Origin: Candidatus Cloacimonadota bacterium
GTDB lineage: Bacteria > Cloacimonadota > Cloacimonadia > Cloacimonadales > TCS61
Length of the DNA stretch: 16,786 nt
Assembly (NCBI GenBank): GCA_030596265.1
Contig: JAUVKM010000015.1
Span: forward strand, 1-16,786
Direction of reading: 5' to 3'
Shown: positions 1 to 8,045 of the stretch, in pieces
Layout: each line of letters opens with the position of its first letter
How positions within the stretch are numbered: position 1 is the stretch's first letter
Program-made: the position numbers and the translations under genes
Notes under the pieces: model-generated
The model's database searches: none
What the model was told of the DNA's origin: nothing
Seen by the model: the letters and a program-made list of their open reading frames with translations, nothing else

Positions 1-384
1 ATCTGCTAATTGCGTTTTAGCAATAGCAATATTAAGTAATGATACACCTTTCCCCTTCATATTAGAACTTGATTCAGCCAGTTTTAATGCACTATTGTAT
101 TCAAGTAATGCATCATGATATTTTCCTGAATACTCATATGCCACACCCAATTGATTTAAATATTCAACTTTGGCTTCAGAAGATTTAGCATATTCAAGGG
201 CAGATTTCGCATATTCAATACTTTTTTCTGGAGAAATATTCAAATGCTCTGCAGAAAGTTGAATATAAATTTCACCTTTATCTACATTGGGTTCATTTAG
301 CTCAATGTTCAAACTATCGACAACAGTTGCATAAGCAAAAAAATGGATTAATGTAAATATCAATATTATAAATATTTTCTTCAT
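1..384 (-). CDS. Secreted TPR-repeat protein, N-terminal part (runs off the window)
   Basis: This is the first 128 codons of a minus-strand gene, cut by the window edge. It starts with a signal peptide (MKKIFIILIFTLIHFFAYA, about residues 1-19), so the protein is exported. The mature part is helical and contains tetratricopeptide-like repeats; the clearest covers about residues 71-105 (LGVAYEYSGKYHDALLEYNS), and another may begin at the cut. The start codon is supported by a GAGGTG Shine-Dalgarno sequence about 10 bases upstream. It lies 68 bases downstream of uvrC on the same strand, so it could be co-transcribed or have its own promoter. Exported TPR proteins of this type are often sensor kinases or regulators, but the C terminus is not visible, so the function is open. 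Confidence 0.75.
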   Translation of the reverse strand, partial: MKKIFIILIFTLIHFFAYATVVDSLNIELNEPNVDKGEIYIQLSAEHLNISPEKSIEYAKSALEYAKSSEAKVEYLNQLGVAYEYSGKYHDALLEYNSALKLAESSSNMKGKGVSLLNIAIAKTQLAD

Positions 385-452
385 TTATATCACACACCTC
401 ATATAATTATTATCTGAAAAATCTTGAGTTGATAGAAGTGTCAAATAAATTA

Positions 453-2261
453 TTATTTTTTAGATAAATATTCAAGTATCATCCTGGCATATTTTTTTCC
501 AATACCCTTAACACTTATCAATTCTATTATTGACGCATTTCTAATATTATCCACTGACTCAAATTTCTTTAGTAAAGCAAATTTTGTCAGATCTCCTACT
601 CCAATAATATTATCAAGTTCACTTTTCAAAGTACGTTTTTTTCTTCTTTTTCTATGGAACGTTATCGCAAATCTGTGAGCTTCATCACGAATTTTAATAA
701 GGACACGAAGCGCTGAAGAGTTGCGTGGTAGAATGATCGAACTTTTACTGCCAGGCAAAAATACTTCCTCTATACGTTTAGCTAAAGATATCATTTCAAT
801 TTCTTCTACCTTCATTTTTTTTAGAATGTTATATGATTTGTTTAATTGACCTTTTCCACCATCAATTACGATCAAATCTGGTTTTTCGTTTTCTTCGATC
901 TTAATAAGATAACGTTTCATTGTCTCTTCCATCGAAGCAAAATCATCCTGCCCTTTCACTGTTTTCATGATGAAATGTCTGTAGTTTTTTTTCTTTGGTT
1001 TACCGTTTTCAAAAAACACTAATGATGAAACCGTATCGGTGCCTTGTATCGTAGAAATATCAATACAGATCATTTTCCTGGGAAGCTTATTCAGATTGAG
1101 TTTATCCTTTAGTTCCTTTATCGGAAAAATAGTTCGATTGCTTTTTCTAAGATATTTTAATTTTTCCTCTTCCACAAAATTAAAAGCATTTTCTCGTGCA
1201 ATAGTGATTAGCGCTTTATTATCACCTTTCTTGGGAGTTATTAATTTATTATTTAACCATTTGTTAAGAGTTTCAAGATCTTCAGGTTCTGTTTGCAGAA
1301 ATATTCGAAACGGAAGCTCTTTTAACTTAGAAGAATAATACTGCTTCAAAAATGCTTCCATGATCTGTGCTAAAGTTGTTCCTTCAGTATTATTTAATGA
1401 ATATATCTCTTTATTTAATAATTTACCGGAAAGTATCTTCAGTACAGCAACCGCAGCCTTGTTACCTTCCTGATAAACACCAATAATATCCCTGTTTTTT
1501 TCATCTGTAAAAAACATATTCTTAGATCTATTCAATTTTTGAATATTTCCAATTTTGTCTCTAAATTTTGCCGCTTGCTCAAAATTGAGTTTAGCAGAGT
1601 ATTCTTTCATTCGCAACGTAAGATCACTAATAACATCCTGATTTCTACCTTTTATAAATTGGATTAACGCTGTTACATTTTTCTTATACTCTTCCCTGCT
1701 AATATACCCAACACACGGAGCAGAGCATTTTCCTAATTGGAAATTTATACATGGTCGTTTGAATGCTGATTCTCCTTCCGGAATATTTCTTGTACATGTT
1801 CTTATTGGGAAGATCCATTCCAGAATACGCATTGTTTTTCTAAGAGCTTTTGTATCGGTATAAGGTCCAAAGTATTTTGAGCCGTCTTTCTTAAGTTCTC
1901 TTGTGACAAAAACTTGAGGAAAAGGTTCCTTAATTGTAACTTTAATAAATGGTTTACTTCTATCATCTTTGAGCTGAATATTATATTTAGGTCTATGCTT
2001 TTTAATTAAATTTGCTTCCAGTTCTAAGGCTTGATTTTCTGTTTTTGTAAGAATATATTCCAGATCTGCAATTTTATTAACCATTTCTATGGTTTTGGGA
2101 TCTGAGAGAGTTCCCGTAAAATATGATCGTACCCGATTCCGAAGTACTTTTGCCTTACCAATATAGATAATATTTCCTGATGTATTCTTCATGATGTAAA
2201 CACCGGGAGAAACCGGTATCAACTTTAATTTTAGTTTTACTTTATTAGGAATTTCTTGCAT
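453..2261 (-). CDS. uvrC: UvrC, excinuclease ABC subunit C
   Basis: UvrC makes the two incisions around a DNA lesion during UvrABC nucleotide excision repair in the cytoplasm. At 602 residues it has the normal length. Domains in order: a GIY-YIG nuclease (GVY at 20-22, YIG at 33-35, about 16-95) for the 3' incision; a cysteine cluster C156, C171, C179, C183 matching the iron-sulfur ligands known in the family; a UVR motif (about 207-243) that contacts UvrB; an RNase H-like nuclease for the 5' incision with D401 (IDIS), D467 (VIDGGKGQL) and H529 (RDEAHRFA); and C-terminal helix-hairpin-helix motifs (about 549-600, IIGVGD and VKGIGKKYA). No key residue seems missing. It is divergent from the glycosyltransferase operon and read toward the TPR gene. 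No SOS-like or TTAACT-type operator is visible in its leader. Confidence 0.97.
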   Translation of the reverse strand: MQEIPNKVKLKLKLIPVSPGVYIMKNTSGNIIYIGKAKVLRNRVRSYFTGTLSDPKTIEMVNKIADLEYILTKTENQALELEANLIKKHRPKYNIQLKDDRSKPFIKVTIKEPFPQVFVTRELKKDGSKYFGPYTDTKALRKTMRILEWIFPIRTCTRNIPEGESAFKRPCINFQLGKCSAPCVGYISREEYKKNVTALIQFIKGRNQDVISDLTLRMKEYSAKLNFEQAAKFRDKIGNIQKLNRSKNMFFTDEKNRDIIGVYQEGNKAAVAVLKILSGKLLNKEIYSLNNTEGTTLAQIMEAFLKQYYSSKLKELPFRIFLQTEPEDLETLNKWLNNKLITPKKGDNKALITIARENAFNFVEEEKLKYLRKSNRTIFPIKELKDKLNLNKLPRKMICIDISTIQGTDTVSSLVFFENGKPKKKNYRHFIMKTVKGQDDFASMEETMKRYLIKIEENEKPDLIVIDGGKGQLNKSYNILKKMKVEEIEMISLAKRIEEVFLPGSKSSIILPRNSSALRVLIKIRDEAHRFAITFHRKRRKKRTLKSELDNIIGVGDLTKFALLKKFESVDNIRNASIIELISVKGIGKKYARMILEYLSKK

Positions 2262-2433
2262 AATTTTTGCCCTATTTCTTTAATCTATTCAATATTTTTA
2301 TGACTAAGATCTAACCATGAAAACGAGTACACATCCAATTTCAAATATTAAAACTCTAACAATTCCAAATCCATAATTAAAAAAGATAGAAACGAAATTT
2401 CAAATATGATGTAAACAAAAAACTGATTTTAAT

Positions 2434-2461
2434 TTGACAATAAATAAAATCACATTATTCA
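2434..2461 (+). promoter_or_regulatory. Candidate promoter of the glycosyltransferase operon
   Basis: A perfect -35 TTGACA (2434-2439) is followed after 16 bases by TATTCA (2456-2461), a weak -10. It sits about 50 bases before the ATG at 2489, in the only sizeable gap upstream of three packed genes. The -35 is clear; the -10 assignment is inference. Confidence 0.35.
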
Positions 2462-2488
2462 GGTTTTTTGTTAAACAAAGGGTTAGCT

Positions 2489-3661
2489 ATGGAAAAAAAT
2501 AGTAAAGCGTTTGGAATTATTACCAGAAGTTTATTGAAGTTAGAACCAATTAATACTTTTCTTGAAAATGCCAAAGAACACGGTCATACAGTGAAGCATT
2601 TAATAATTTCTTATGAAGATGAAATTGATCCTTCTGTATTACGTACATTACAACAGGAGTGCCATGTAACCACAGTTAAAAGAGGTAATGCACCAATACT
2701 AGATTCGTTTCTACTGAAACTTGGTTTAACAAAAGACGAGATAAAAACAATCTTAGGAACTCCATACAATAAACGATATGGTATGGTAGCTTACGGAACT
2801 TCTAGAAATTATGTGCTTATTGCTGCATTAATGCTTGGAATAGATTACCTAATGTTTTTTGATACTGATATTTACCCAAAAATATTAACTGAGTTTCATG
2901 ATGAGAAGTACGATTTCATTGATATCGATTTTGTAAGCTCACATTTGAAATATTTAAGAGAGAAAGATGTCATTTTGACTACAAGTGATTACTCTGGATA
3001 TTACATTATCCCTAAAATGAATTTTCCCTATTTGATGGAGCTTCTTCGTGGTCTTCAAAAGGAAGACAGGTTTTATTACATTTCCAGTGTAGATACTCCG
3101 GTTACCAGAGATACACATTCCACAAATATTTTCGATACACAAAAAGCTCTTGGTGGAAATATGGCACTTGACCTTTCCAAAATTGATATTATCCCACCTT
3201 TTTTCTCAACAACTTTAATTCTTGATGATGAATGTTTCTTGGGTCGTGGAGAAGACACTTTATTTGGACCGGAAGTTCATGGCTTAGGAAGATGTGTGGA
3301 TATTGACCTTCTGATATTTCATAATTGTTTTGGAGATTTCCCTAATAAACCAGAAATAACCAAGCAGAAAAATTTAGACCGTTTCTATTATGCTTGCATG
3401 GGTTGGGTGATTAGAAATCCTTTTTTAAATTGGATAAAAAATAAATATGCACTTTCAGCAGAAGACATTAATATAGAAAAAAGATATGAATCTCTTGTGA
3501 TAGGCAGTGGATCTGCTGCTGAATATTTTAGCGACGAAAGGTTTTTAAAACTACCTGAAGCCTTCCAACTTTCATATCAGAAATTAGATGACGATATTAA
3601 ACATTATGAAAATTTAATGCTTGCTTGGAAGAAATTAAGACAATTATTGACTAAGGAGTAA
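2489..3661 (+). CDS. GT-A-like glycosyltransferase
   Basis: A 390-residue putative glycosyltransferase, probably cytoplasmic, transferring a nucleotide-activated sugar. The evidence is a DTD motif at residues 125-127 (LMFFDTDIYP) after an alternating hydrophobic N-terminal region, the arrangement expected for a metal-binding DXD in a GT-A fold. A later HGLGRCVDID...FHN stretch supplies histidines that could complete the metal or acceptor site. I do not recognise the exact family, so donor and acceptor are unknown. The frame is open back to a TTG at 2468, but I chose ATG 2489 because AAAGGG lies about 7 bases before it. The next gene starts 2 bases after the stop, so it is the first gene of a three-gene operon. 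Confidence 0.72.
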   Translation: MEKNSKAFGIITRSLLKLEPINTFLENAKEHGHTVKHLIISYEDEIDPSVLRTLQQECHVTTVKRGNAPILDSFLLKLGLTKDEIKTILGTPYNKRYGMVAYGTSRNYVLIAALMLGIDYLMFFDTDIYPKILTEFHDEKYDFIDIDFVSSHLKYLREKDVILTTSDYSGYYIIPKMNFPYLMELLRGLQKEDRFYYISSVDTPVTRDTHSTNIFDTQKALGGNMALDLSKIDIIPPFFSTTLILDDECFLGRGEDTLFGPEVHGLGRCVDIDLLIFHNCFGDFPNKPEITKQKNLDRFYYACMGWVIRNPFLNWIKNKYALSAEDINIEKRYESLVIGSGSAAEYFSDERFLKLPEAFQLSYQKLDDDIKHYENLMLAWKKLRQLLTKE

Positions 3662-3663
3662 AA

Positions 3664-5412
3664 ATGCGAACTTATATGGTAATTCCAACCTACTGGACAG
3701 GACCTAATAACGAATGGAAAAAAGGAGATAAGGTCTTTGATCATCCCACGCCTATAAGTGAAGAAGGTACCCTAGCGCGAACCCTTGAATCATTTCATAT
3801 TCTTGAAGATAATGAATTCACTTTAGTTATCATTGCTATTGCCACAAATAGAAAATATGAAAAACCGATGAGACAAAAGCTCGAAAAAATTCTACTTAAA
3901 GCAGATATTCCAGTAGATACGATCCTGTTTACTGAATCAAACCTTACAAGTATAAAAAAGGAACTTTATAAAGATTATTCCGGTGAAGACATTTTAAGTT
4001 TAGATAATTATGCTCACATAAGAAACATGTGTATTTTTGTTCCATATATTCTGGATGCTGAGATTGCACTATTAATCGATGATGACGAAGTTTTTGAAGA
4101 TCCTAAATTCGTAACAAAAGCAAAAGAATTTATTGGTAAAAGGTTTTATGGAAACACAATCGATGGAGTTGCCGGTTATTATTTAAATGAAGATAATGAG
4201 TATTATGATAAAGTAAATATTGTTCCGTGGATGACCTATTGGGATCGCTTTGGTGGGAAACGGGAAGCTTTTGATAAGATTATTGGAAGTGAGCCGCGCT
4301 TAAAGAAAACACCGTTTGCTTTTGGCGGAGCAATGGTAATACATCGAAACCTGATGCGAATTGTTCCTTTCGATCCGAAAGTTACTCGGGGAGAAGATAC
4401 AGATTATGTTATTAATGCCCGGATATTCGGCTTTAATTTTTATCTGGATAATACATTGGCTATCAAACATTTACCTCCATCTAAAAAACATCCAGTTTGG
4501 AAAAGATTCAGAGAAGACATCTATAGATTTCTTTATGATAAATCTAAATTTGATACACAAACCTATAAAACTAATCTTCATGAAATTAAACCGGAAGATT
4601 TTGATCCTTACCCCGGTTCATTCATGAAACCTGACCTGGGAGATAAAATCTTCAAGACAAATATAATCTTAGCTTTAAATTACCTTGCAGATGGTGACGT
4701 GGAAGCCTGTAAGGGAACTATTGAGAATATCTACCTCGCAAAATATGATGCGATTCCACACTATAATACTTTTGAAACATACCTTAGTTTCCAGAAAGAA
4801 TGGAGAGCAACATTAGAGCAGACAAAATCTTTTGGCAATTCTCTAAAAGATATTATTAAGAAAGGACAGATAATCAAATTTGATAAATATCAGATCGAAA
4901 AAAGAAAATTATTAGAAAAAACAAGTATTCATCAAAATCTGCATCTGCGTAAAATTGAGATGTTCAAAAATTTTACCAAAAAGGAACTAAGAAGTATCTT
5001 CTTCATTTCGGAAATCATAAATCTGATAAGGGGTGAATATGTTTTTAAAGCAGGCGATTTAGATACAAATGTTTATATAGTTCTTCAAGGAACGTTGGAT
5101 GTTATTAAGGAAAGAAAGAACTCTGATCATGATATTTTAGTTTCTAAAATTAAAGAAGGTGATCATTTTAATGAGACCTCAATATTTTTTGGAGCTAAAC
5201 ATAAAGTTTCTGTTATTGCAACTTCAGATGTAGACCTCCTAAAAGTTAATAATAAAGAATTTCTAAAGCTGCTGAAAGATAACTGTGAACTTTCTGCCAA
5301 ACTTTTATGGATCGTATCAAGTAAACTTAGTGAACGTCTGATGCACACAACTACGAAATTCTCTGAGACCAAAGATCAGGCTTCTGATGTTTCTGACCAC
5401 ATGGAAAGTTAA
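3664..5412 (+). CDS. Family-2-like glycosyltransferase fused to a cyclic-nucleotide-binding-like domain
   Basis: A 582-residue two-part protein. Residues 1 to about 300 form a GT-A glycosyltransferase: it opens MRTYMVIPTYW, has the metal-binding acidic run D139-D141 (LLIDDDEVFED), and an acceptor-site motif RGEDTDYV at 242-249, typical of family 2. Residues about 300-430 look like a linker. Residues about 432-560 resemble a CRP-type cyclic-nucleotide-binding domain (MFKNFTKKELRSIF, then GEYVFKAGD and VLQGTLDVI). In the phosphate-binding cassette E504 is kept (GDHFNETSIFFG), but the position of the conserved Arg appears to be K514, so cAMP or cGMP binding is uncertain. A plausible reading is a sugar transferase whose activity or location is tuned by this domain. 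The stop overlaps the next start as TAATG, which suggests coupled translation. Confidence 0.78.
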   Translation: MRTYMVIPTYWTGPNNEWKKGDKVFDHPTPISEEGTLARTLESFHILEDNEFTLVIIAIATNRKYEKPMRQKLEKILLKADIPVDTILFTESNLTSIKKELYKDYSGEDILSLDNYAHIRNMCIFVPYILDAEIALLIDDDEVFEDPKFVTKAKEFIGKRFYGNTIDGVAGYYLNEDNEYYDKVNIVPWMTYWDRFGGKREAFDKIIGSEPRLKKTPFAFGGAMVIHRNLMRIVPFDPKVTRGEDTDYVINARIFGFNFYLDNTLAIKHLPPSKKHPVWKRFREDIYRFLYDKSKFDTQTYKTNLHEIKPEDFDPYPGSFMKPDLGDKIFKTNIILALNYLADGDVEACKGTIENIYLAKYDAIPHYNTFETYLSFQKEWRATLEQTKSFGNSLKDIIKKGQIIKFDKYQIEKRKLLEKTSIHQNLHLRKIEMFKNFTKKELRSIFFISEIINLIRGEYVFKAGDLDTNVYIVLQGTLDVIKERKNSDHDILVSKIKEGDHFNETSIFFGAKHKVSVIATSDVDLLKVNNKEFLKLLKDNCELSAKLLWIVSSKLSERLMHTTTKFSETKDQASDVSDHMES

Positions 5413-6653
5413 TGAAAGTTTTATTGATAAACCATTTTCCATTGCAGGGTTCAGGAAGCGGAATTTACACTTTGAATATTGCACAGGAATTAATAAAAGA
5501 AGGTCACAAAGTATTTGTTGTCGATATTGATTGTGAGATAGATAATAACAATTACTCATTCCAGAGAAGAACAATCATGTGTGCAAAAAGCCTCGATCTT
5601 GACCTTGATCTTGATTCCAACCTTGACCTTGACCTTGATCTCAATCATAATCTCGACCTTGATTTCAATTTCCCCTGCTTTACAACGCATCCCCGCAGTC
5701 TAAATACATTCTATAATATTTCCGATGAACAAGTTGAAGAATATGTTCTTACATTTATTAAAGTTACAAAAGAAGTTGTCGCAGAGTTCAATCCTGATAT
5801 TATTCATGCCCAGCATTTATGGATAACACCATATGCCGCTCTAACAAGTGGTATCCCCTATATCGTTACTGTTCACGGTACAGACCTAATGGGATTTAAA
5901 AAAGATAAACGCTATCACAAGTATGCTTTGGAAGGTGCTAATAATGCTGCAAAGATCATCACGATTTCTCGTCAAGTTCACAATGATACTCTTGAGTTAT
6001 ATAAAGTGCCTGAGAACAAATTAAAATTGAATCCAAATGGTTTTGACGACGATATGTTCCGACCTAAAAGCATAACTAATAAAGAATTATTCACGCAATT
6101 TGGAATAAATATTGAACCTGAAAAATTAGTAAGTTTTGTTGGGAAGTTCACAGATTTCAAGGGAATAGATATTCTTATAAAGGCAGCCCGTATAGTTACT
6201 GATGAAATTCCGAAAGTGGTTTTTGCCTTAGCCGGAGATGGACAGTTAATGAATGAGATGAAACAATTGAAAGCAGAATTAAAATTAAATAATATTTATT
6301 TTCTGGGACATCAAACCCAAGAAGATGTTGCTTCTTTGTATTCTGCCGCCGATATTTCTGTTGTCCCTTCCCGCATCGAGCCTTTTGGTCTTGTTGCTAT
6401 TGAGGCACTGGGTTGCGGAACTCCTGTAGTTGCCACTAATGCCGGTGGTCTTCCTGATTTTGTGAATAACGATGTTGGCCAGCTTATTGAGATGGAAAAT
6501 ATAGAAGTACTTGCAAAGGCAATAATCGAGGAATTGAAAAATAACACAAAACTCACTAAGGGAAAATATGCACGAGAATATGCTGTTGAAAATTACTCAT
6601 GGAAGAAAACTCTTCAAAATGTAATTGAGATTTATAAAGATGCAATTAGATAA
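5412..6653 (+). CDS. GT-B glycosyltransferase, family 4 (with an LD-repeat insertion)
   Basis: A 413-residue retaining glycosyltransferase of the GT4 type, probably extending a surface glycan from a nucleotide sugar. The N-terminal Rossmann domain has a glycine-rich loop (GSGSGIYT, 13-20), NPDIIHAQH and VTVHGTD. The C-terminal domain has FVGKFTDFKGID, LAGDG and the EX7E donor-binding motif E323...E331 (EPFGLVAIEALG). Between the halves of the N-terminal domain, residues 61-86 are an insertion of alternating Leu and Asp/Asn, encoded by a hexanucleotide repeat; family members usually have a short loop there. It is the third gene of the operon, overlapping the previous stop by one base. Its own TAA forms the first bases of the REP-like repeat that follows. 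Confidence 0.92.
   Translation: MKVLLINHFPLQGSGSGIYTLNIAQELIKEGHKVFVVDIDCEIDNNNYSFQRRTIMCAKSLDLDLDLDSNLDLDLDLNHNLDLDFNFPCFTTHPRSLNTFYNISDEQVEEYVLTFIKVTKEVVAEFNPDIIHAQHLWITPYAALTSGIPYIVTVHGTDLMGFKKDKRYHKYALEGANNAAKIITISRQVHNDTLELYKVPENKLKLNPNGFDDDMFRPKSITNKELFTQFGINIEPEKLVSFVGKFTDFKGIDILIKAARIVTDEIPKVVFALAGDGQLMNEMKQLKAELKLNNIYFLGHQTQEDVASLYSAADISVVPSRIEPFGLVAIEALGCGTPVVATNAGGLPDFVNNDVGQLIEMENIEVLAKAIIEELKNNTKLTKGKYAREYAVENYSWKKTLQNVIEIYKDAIR
5592..5669 (+). repeat. In-frame hexanucleotide tandem repeat (consensus CTTGAY) in the GT4 gene
   Basis: Thirteen 6-base units run in register with the reading frame. Eight or nine are CTT or CTC followed by GAC or GAT (Leu-Asp). The rest are related variants giving Ser-Asn, Leu-Asn, His-Asn or Phe-Asn, so every second residue is Asp or Asn. 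Because the unit is two codons long, gain or loss of units would lengthen or shorten the protein without a frameshift. The degeneracy between units suggests some age rather than recent slippage alone. Confidence 0.9.
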
Positions 6654-6746
6654 CCTTCGCAATGGTTGAAGACCTTGCGAATGGTTATAATGAGAAAATA
6701 AATCCAATGATTGTGGATGTCTATTACCACCCGCAAGATTTCAAAT
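6651..6746 (+). repeat. Left REP-like palindromic repeat next to the RayT transposase
   Basis: It starts with TAACCTTCGCAATGGT (6651-6666), whose first three bases are the stop codon of the GT4 gene, then ACCTTGCGAATGGTT (6672-6686). A 31-base segment at 6672-6702 is identical to 7410-7440 on the other side of the transposase, and similarity continues at about three bases in four up to near 6746. The units are imperfect palindromes (ACC...GGT arms), as in REP/BIME elements. The segment may also fold at the 3' end of the glycosyltransferase transcript. Confidence 0.8.
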
Positions 6747-6769
6747 GGTAACAAATAAGAGAGGATTAT

Positions 6770-7339
6770 ATGCTTTATGAAGAAGGTGGATTTTATCACC
6801 TTTACAATCGTGGGTGCAATAAAGAATTGATTTTCAAAGAAAAATCCGATTATGAGAATCTCATTCAAAAAATTATCAAATCTGATTTTAATAATTTTCT
6901 CAACATTATTTCCTATTGTTTAATGCCGAATCATTATCATTTTCTACTTCATCAAAAAACAGAAAAATCTATCTCAGATTGGATTCGTCATATTTTTAAT
7001 GGATATACACAATACTTCAATCACAAATATTCCCGTTCAGGCACTCTTTTTGAAGGAAGAGTGAAATCCAAAATAATCACTGATGAAAAGTATCTTGTAA
7101 GACTATCGCTTTATATTCATCATAATCCAGTAGCAGCAAATTTAGTTTCAAAACCTGAAGATTGGGAATTCTCGAATTATCGCGACTGGATTGGTTTAAT
7201 AAATTCGAAATTATATGATTATAAATTCATTCGTGATAATTTTGATTCAAATAATGATTATTTTGAAATAATGAAGGATTACATGAATAATAAAATCAGT
7301 ATGACTGATCTGGATGATTATCAAATTGATGATGATTGA
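6770..7339 (+). CDS. REP-associated tyrosine transposase (RayT, IS200/IS605-like Y1 family)
   Basis: A 189-residue single-domain HUH nuclease. Proteins of this family cut and join single-stranded DNA at REP palindromes through a tyrosine. The HUH motif is H55-x-H57 in LMPNHYHFLL, and the nucleophile is probably Y115 in YIHHNPVAANLV, matching the family's YIHxNPVRAGLV block. The N-terminal FYHLYNRG and the GTLFEGR segment are also typical. The start is set by GAGAGG 5 bases upstream of ATG 6770. Length and motifs look complete, so it may be active. It is bracketed by related palindromic repeats at 6651-6746 and 7348-7485, the expected substrates. No other transposon gene or clear target duplication is present. 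Confidence 0.92.
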   Translation: MLYEEGGFYHLYNRGCNKELIFKEKSDYENLIQKIIKSDFNNFLNIISYCLMPNHYHFLLHQKTEKSISDWIRHIFNGYTQYFNHKYSRSGTLFEGRVKSKIITDEKYLVRLSLYIHHNPVAANLVSKPEDWEFSNYRDWIGLINSKLYDYKFIRDNFDSNNDYFEIMKDYMNNKISMTDLDDYQIDDD

Positions 7340-7347
7340 AAATATAA

Positions 7348-7485
7348 TAACCTTCGCAATGGTCTTTAGACCTTGCGAATGGTTGGCAAAGACTAAGAAT
7401 GACAAAGTAACCTTGCGAATGGTTATAATGAGAAAATAAACCCAACCATTGCGGAGGTCTACGACCATCCGCAAGGTTTCAAGTT
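7348..7485 (+). repeat. Right REP-like palindromic repeat cluster (two units)
   Basis: The first unit repeats TAACCTTCGCAATGGT (7348-7363) and ACCTTGCGAATGGTT (7370-7384). The second (7408-7485) has ACCTTGCGAATGGTT again and the 31-base block shared exactly with the left side. It can fold into a branched structure: CCTTGCG near 7411 pairs with CGCAAGG near 7471, AATGGTT (7418-7424) with AACCATT (7444-7450), and GCGGA-GGTC with GACC-A-TCCGC (7451-7472) around a TAC loop. The left copy has lost much of the last hairpin. Confidence 0.8.
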
Positions 7486-7508
7486 ACTTTCTCAAGGTTT
7501 CTTTTCAT

Positions 7509-7537
7509 TTGACATCAGAACTTTCCAAATTAGTTTG
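7509..7537 (+). promoter_or_regulatory. Candidate promoter of the tmRNA gene
   Basis: A perfect TTGACA at 7509-7514 is followed after 16 bases by TAGTTT (7531-7536). It would start transcription roughly 25 bases before the mature tmRNA 5' end, leaving a short leader for RNase P to remove. The -10 is weak. Confidence 0.35.
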
Positions 7538-7568
7538 TCCATAGAAATAGATCATTAGATAAACATAT

Positions 7569-7919
7569 GGGGGTGCCCTGGTTTCGACAGGGATAAAGGG
7601 GATTGCTGATGCATGCCGAGAAGATTACCTACTCGTTAATCACGGTGATAAACTAATTAAACGCAAACGATAACTTTGCATTAGCTGCTTAGTTCAGCTA
7701 CGATCCTGTTAAGCTTGGCTGTTAGGCTTGCAGTAGATCGCCATAATTAATAGCTATAAACGGCAGATGTCTATGATGTCGTTCGAAAACTTATAGGCTG
7801 GCTTTCCAGTTTGGTTTGACTGTTTCCCATCGGGAAAGTAAGATTAAAAATAGCTAAGCATGTAGATTCGGCTTTTGACTTATCTTTGGACGCGGGTTCG
7901 ATTCCCGCCACCTCCACCA
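7569..7919 (+). ncRNA. ssrA: tmRNA (one-piece), tag peptide ANDNFALAA
   Basis: tmRNA rescues stalled ribosomes and adds a degradation tag. The 5' end GGGGGTG (7569-7575) pairs with CACCTCC (7909-7915) to form the tRNA-like acceptor stem, followed by A and an encoded CCA (7917-7919). The T arm reads GGGTTCGATTCCC, and the 5' end has the usual TGCCCTGGTTTCGACAGGG block. The open reading frame is GCA at 7663 through TAG at 7690-7692 and encodes ANDNFALAA, one residue shorter than the E. coli tag ANDENYALAA and with the same ALAA protease-recognition end. It is one-piece, 351 bases. It lies just downstream of the RayT repeat cluster; no integrase or duplicated 3' end is seen beside it. Confidence 0.97.
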
Positions 7920-8045
7920 TTTGGGACTTCTCTTATCTTAGTTCCACTCAACTCATTGAAATCTAATACTTTTGTAGCGGTTAACGAAATTTCATGTTCA
8001 AAATGCTTTGTCCGTAAATAAATAGAAAATTTCGAGGAGAAGAAC

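Noticed and set aside
1039..1338. 99-residue plus-strand frame inside uvrC
   Set aside because: Antisense shadow of a well-conserved uvrC coding region, without a ribosome-binding site.
2337..2407. Direct repeat AATTTCAAATAT upstream of the glycosyltransferases (2337-2348 and 2396-2407)
   Set aside because: Twelve bases of almost pure AT in an AT-rich gap; chance is a sufficient explanation.
6651..7485. CRISPR array, because of recurring ACCTTGCGAATGGTT
   Set aside because: Spacing is irregular, flanking sequence is shared between copies rather than unique, and a RayT gene lies between. These are REP-like elements.
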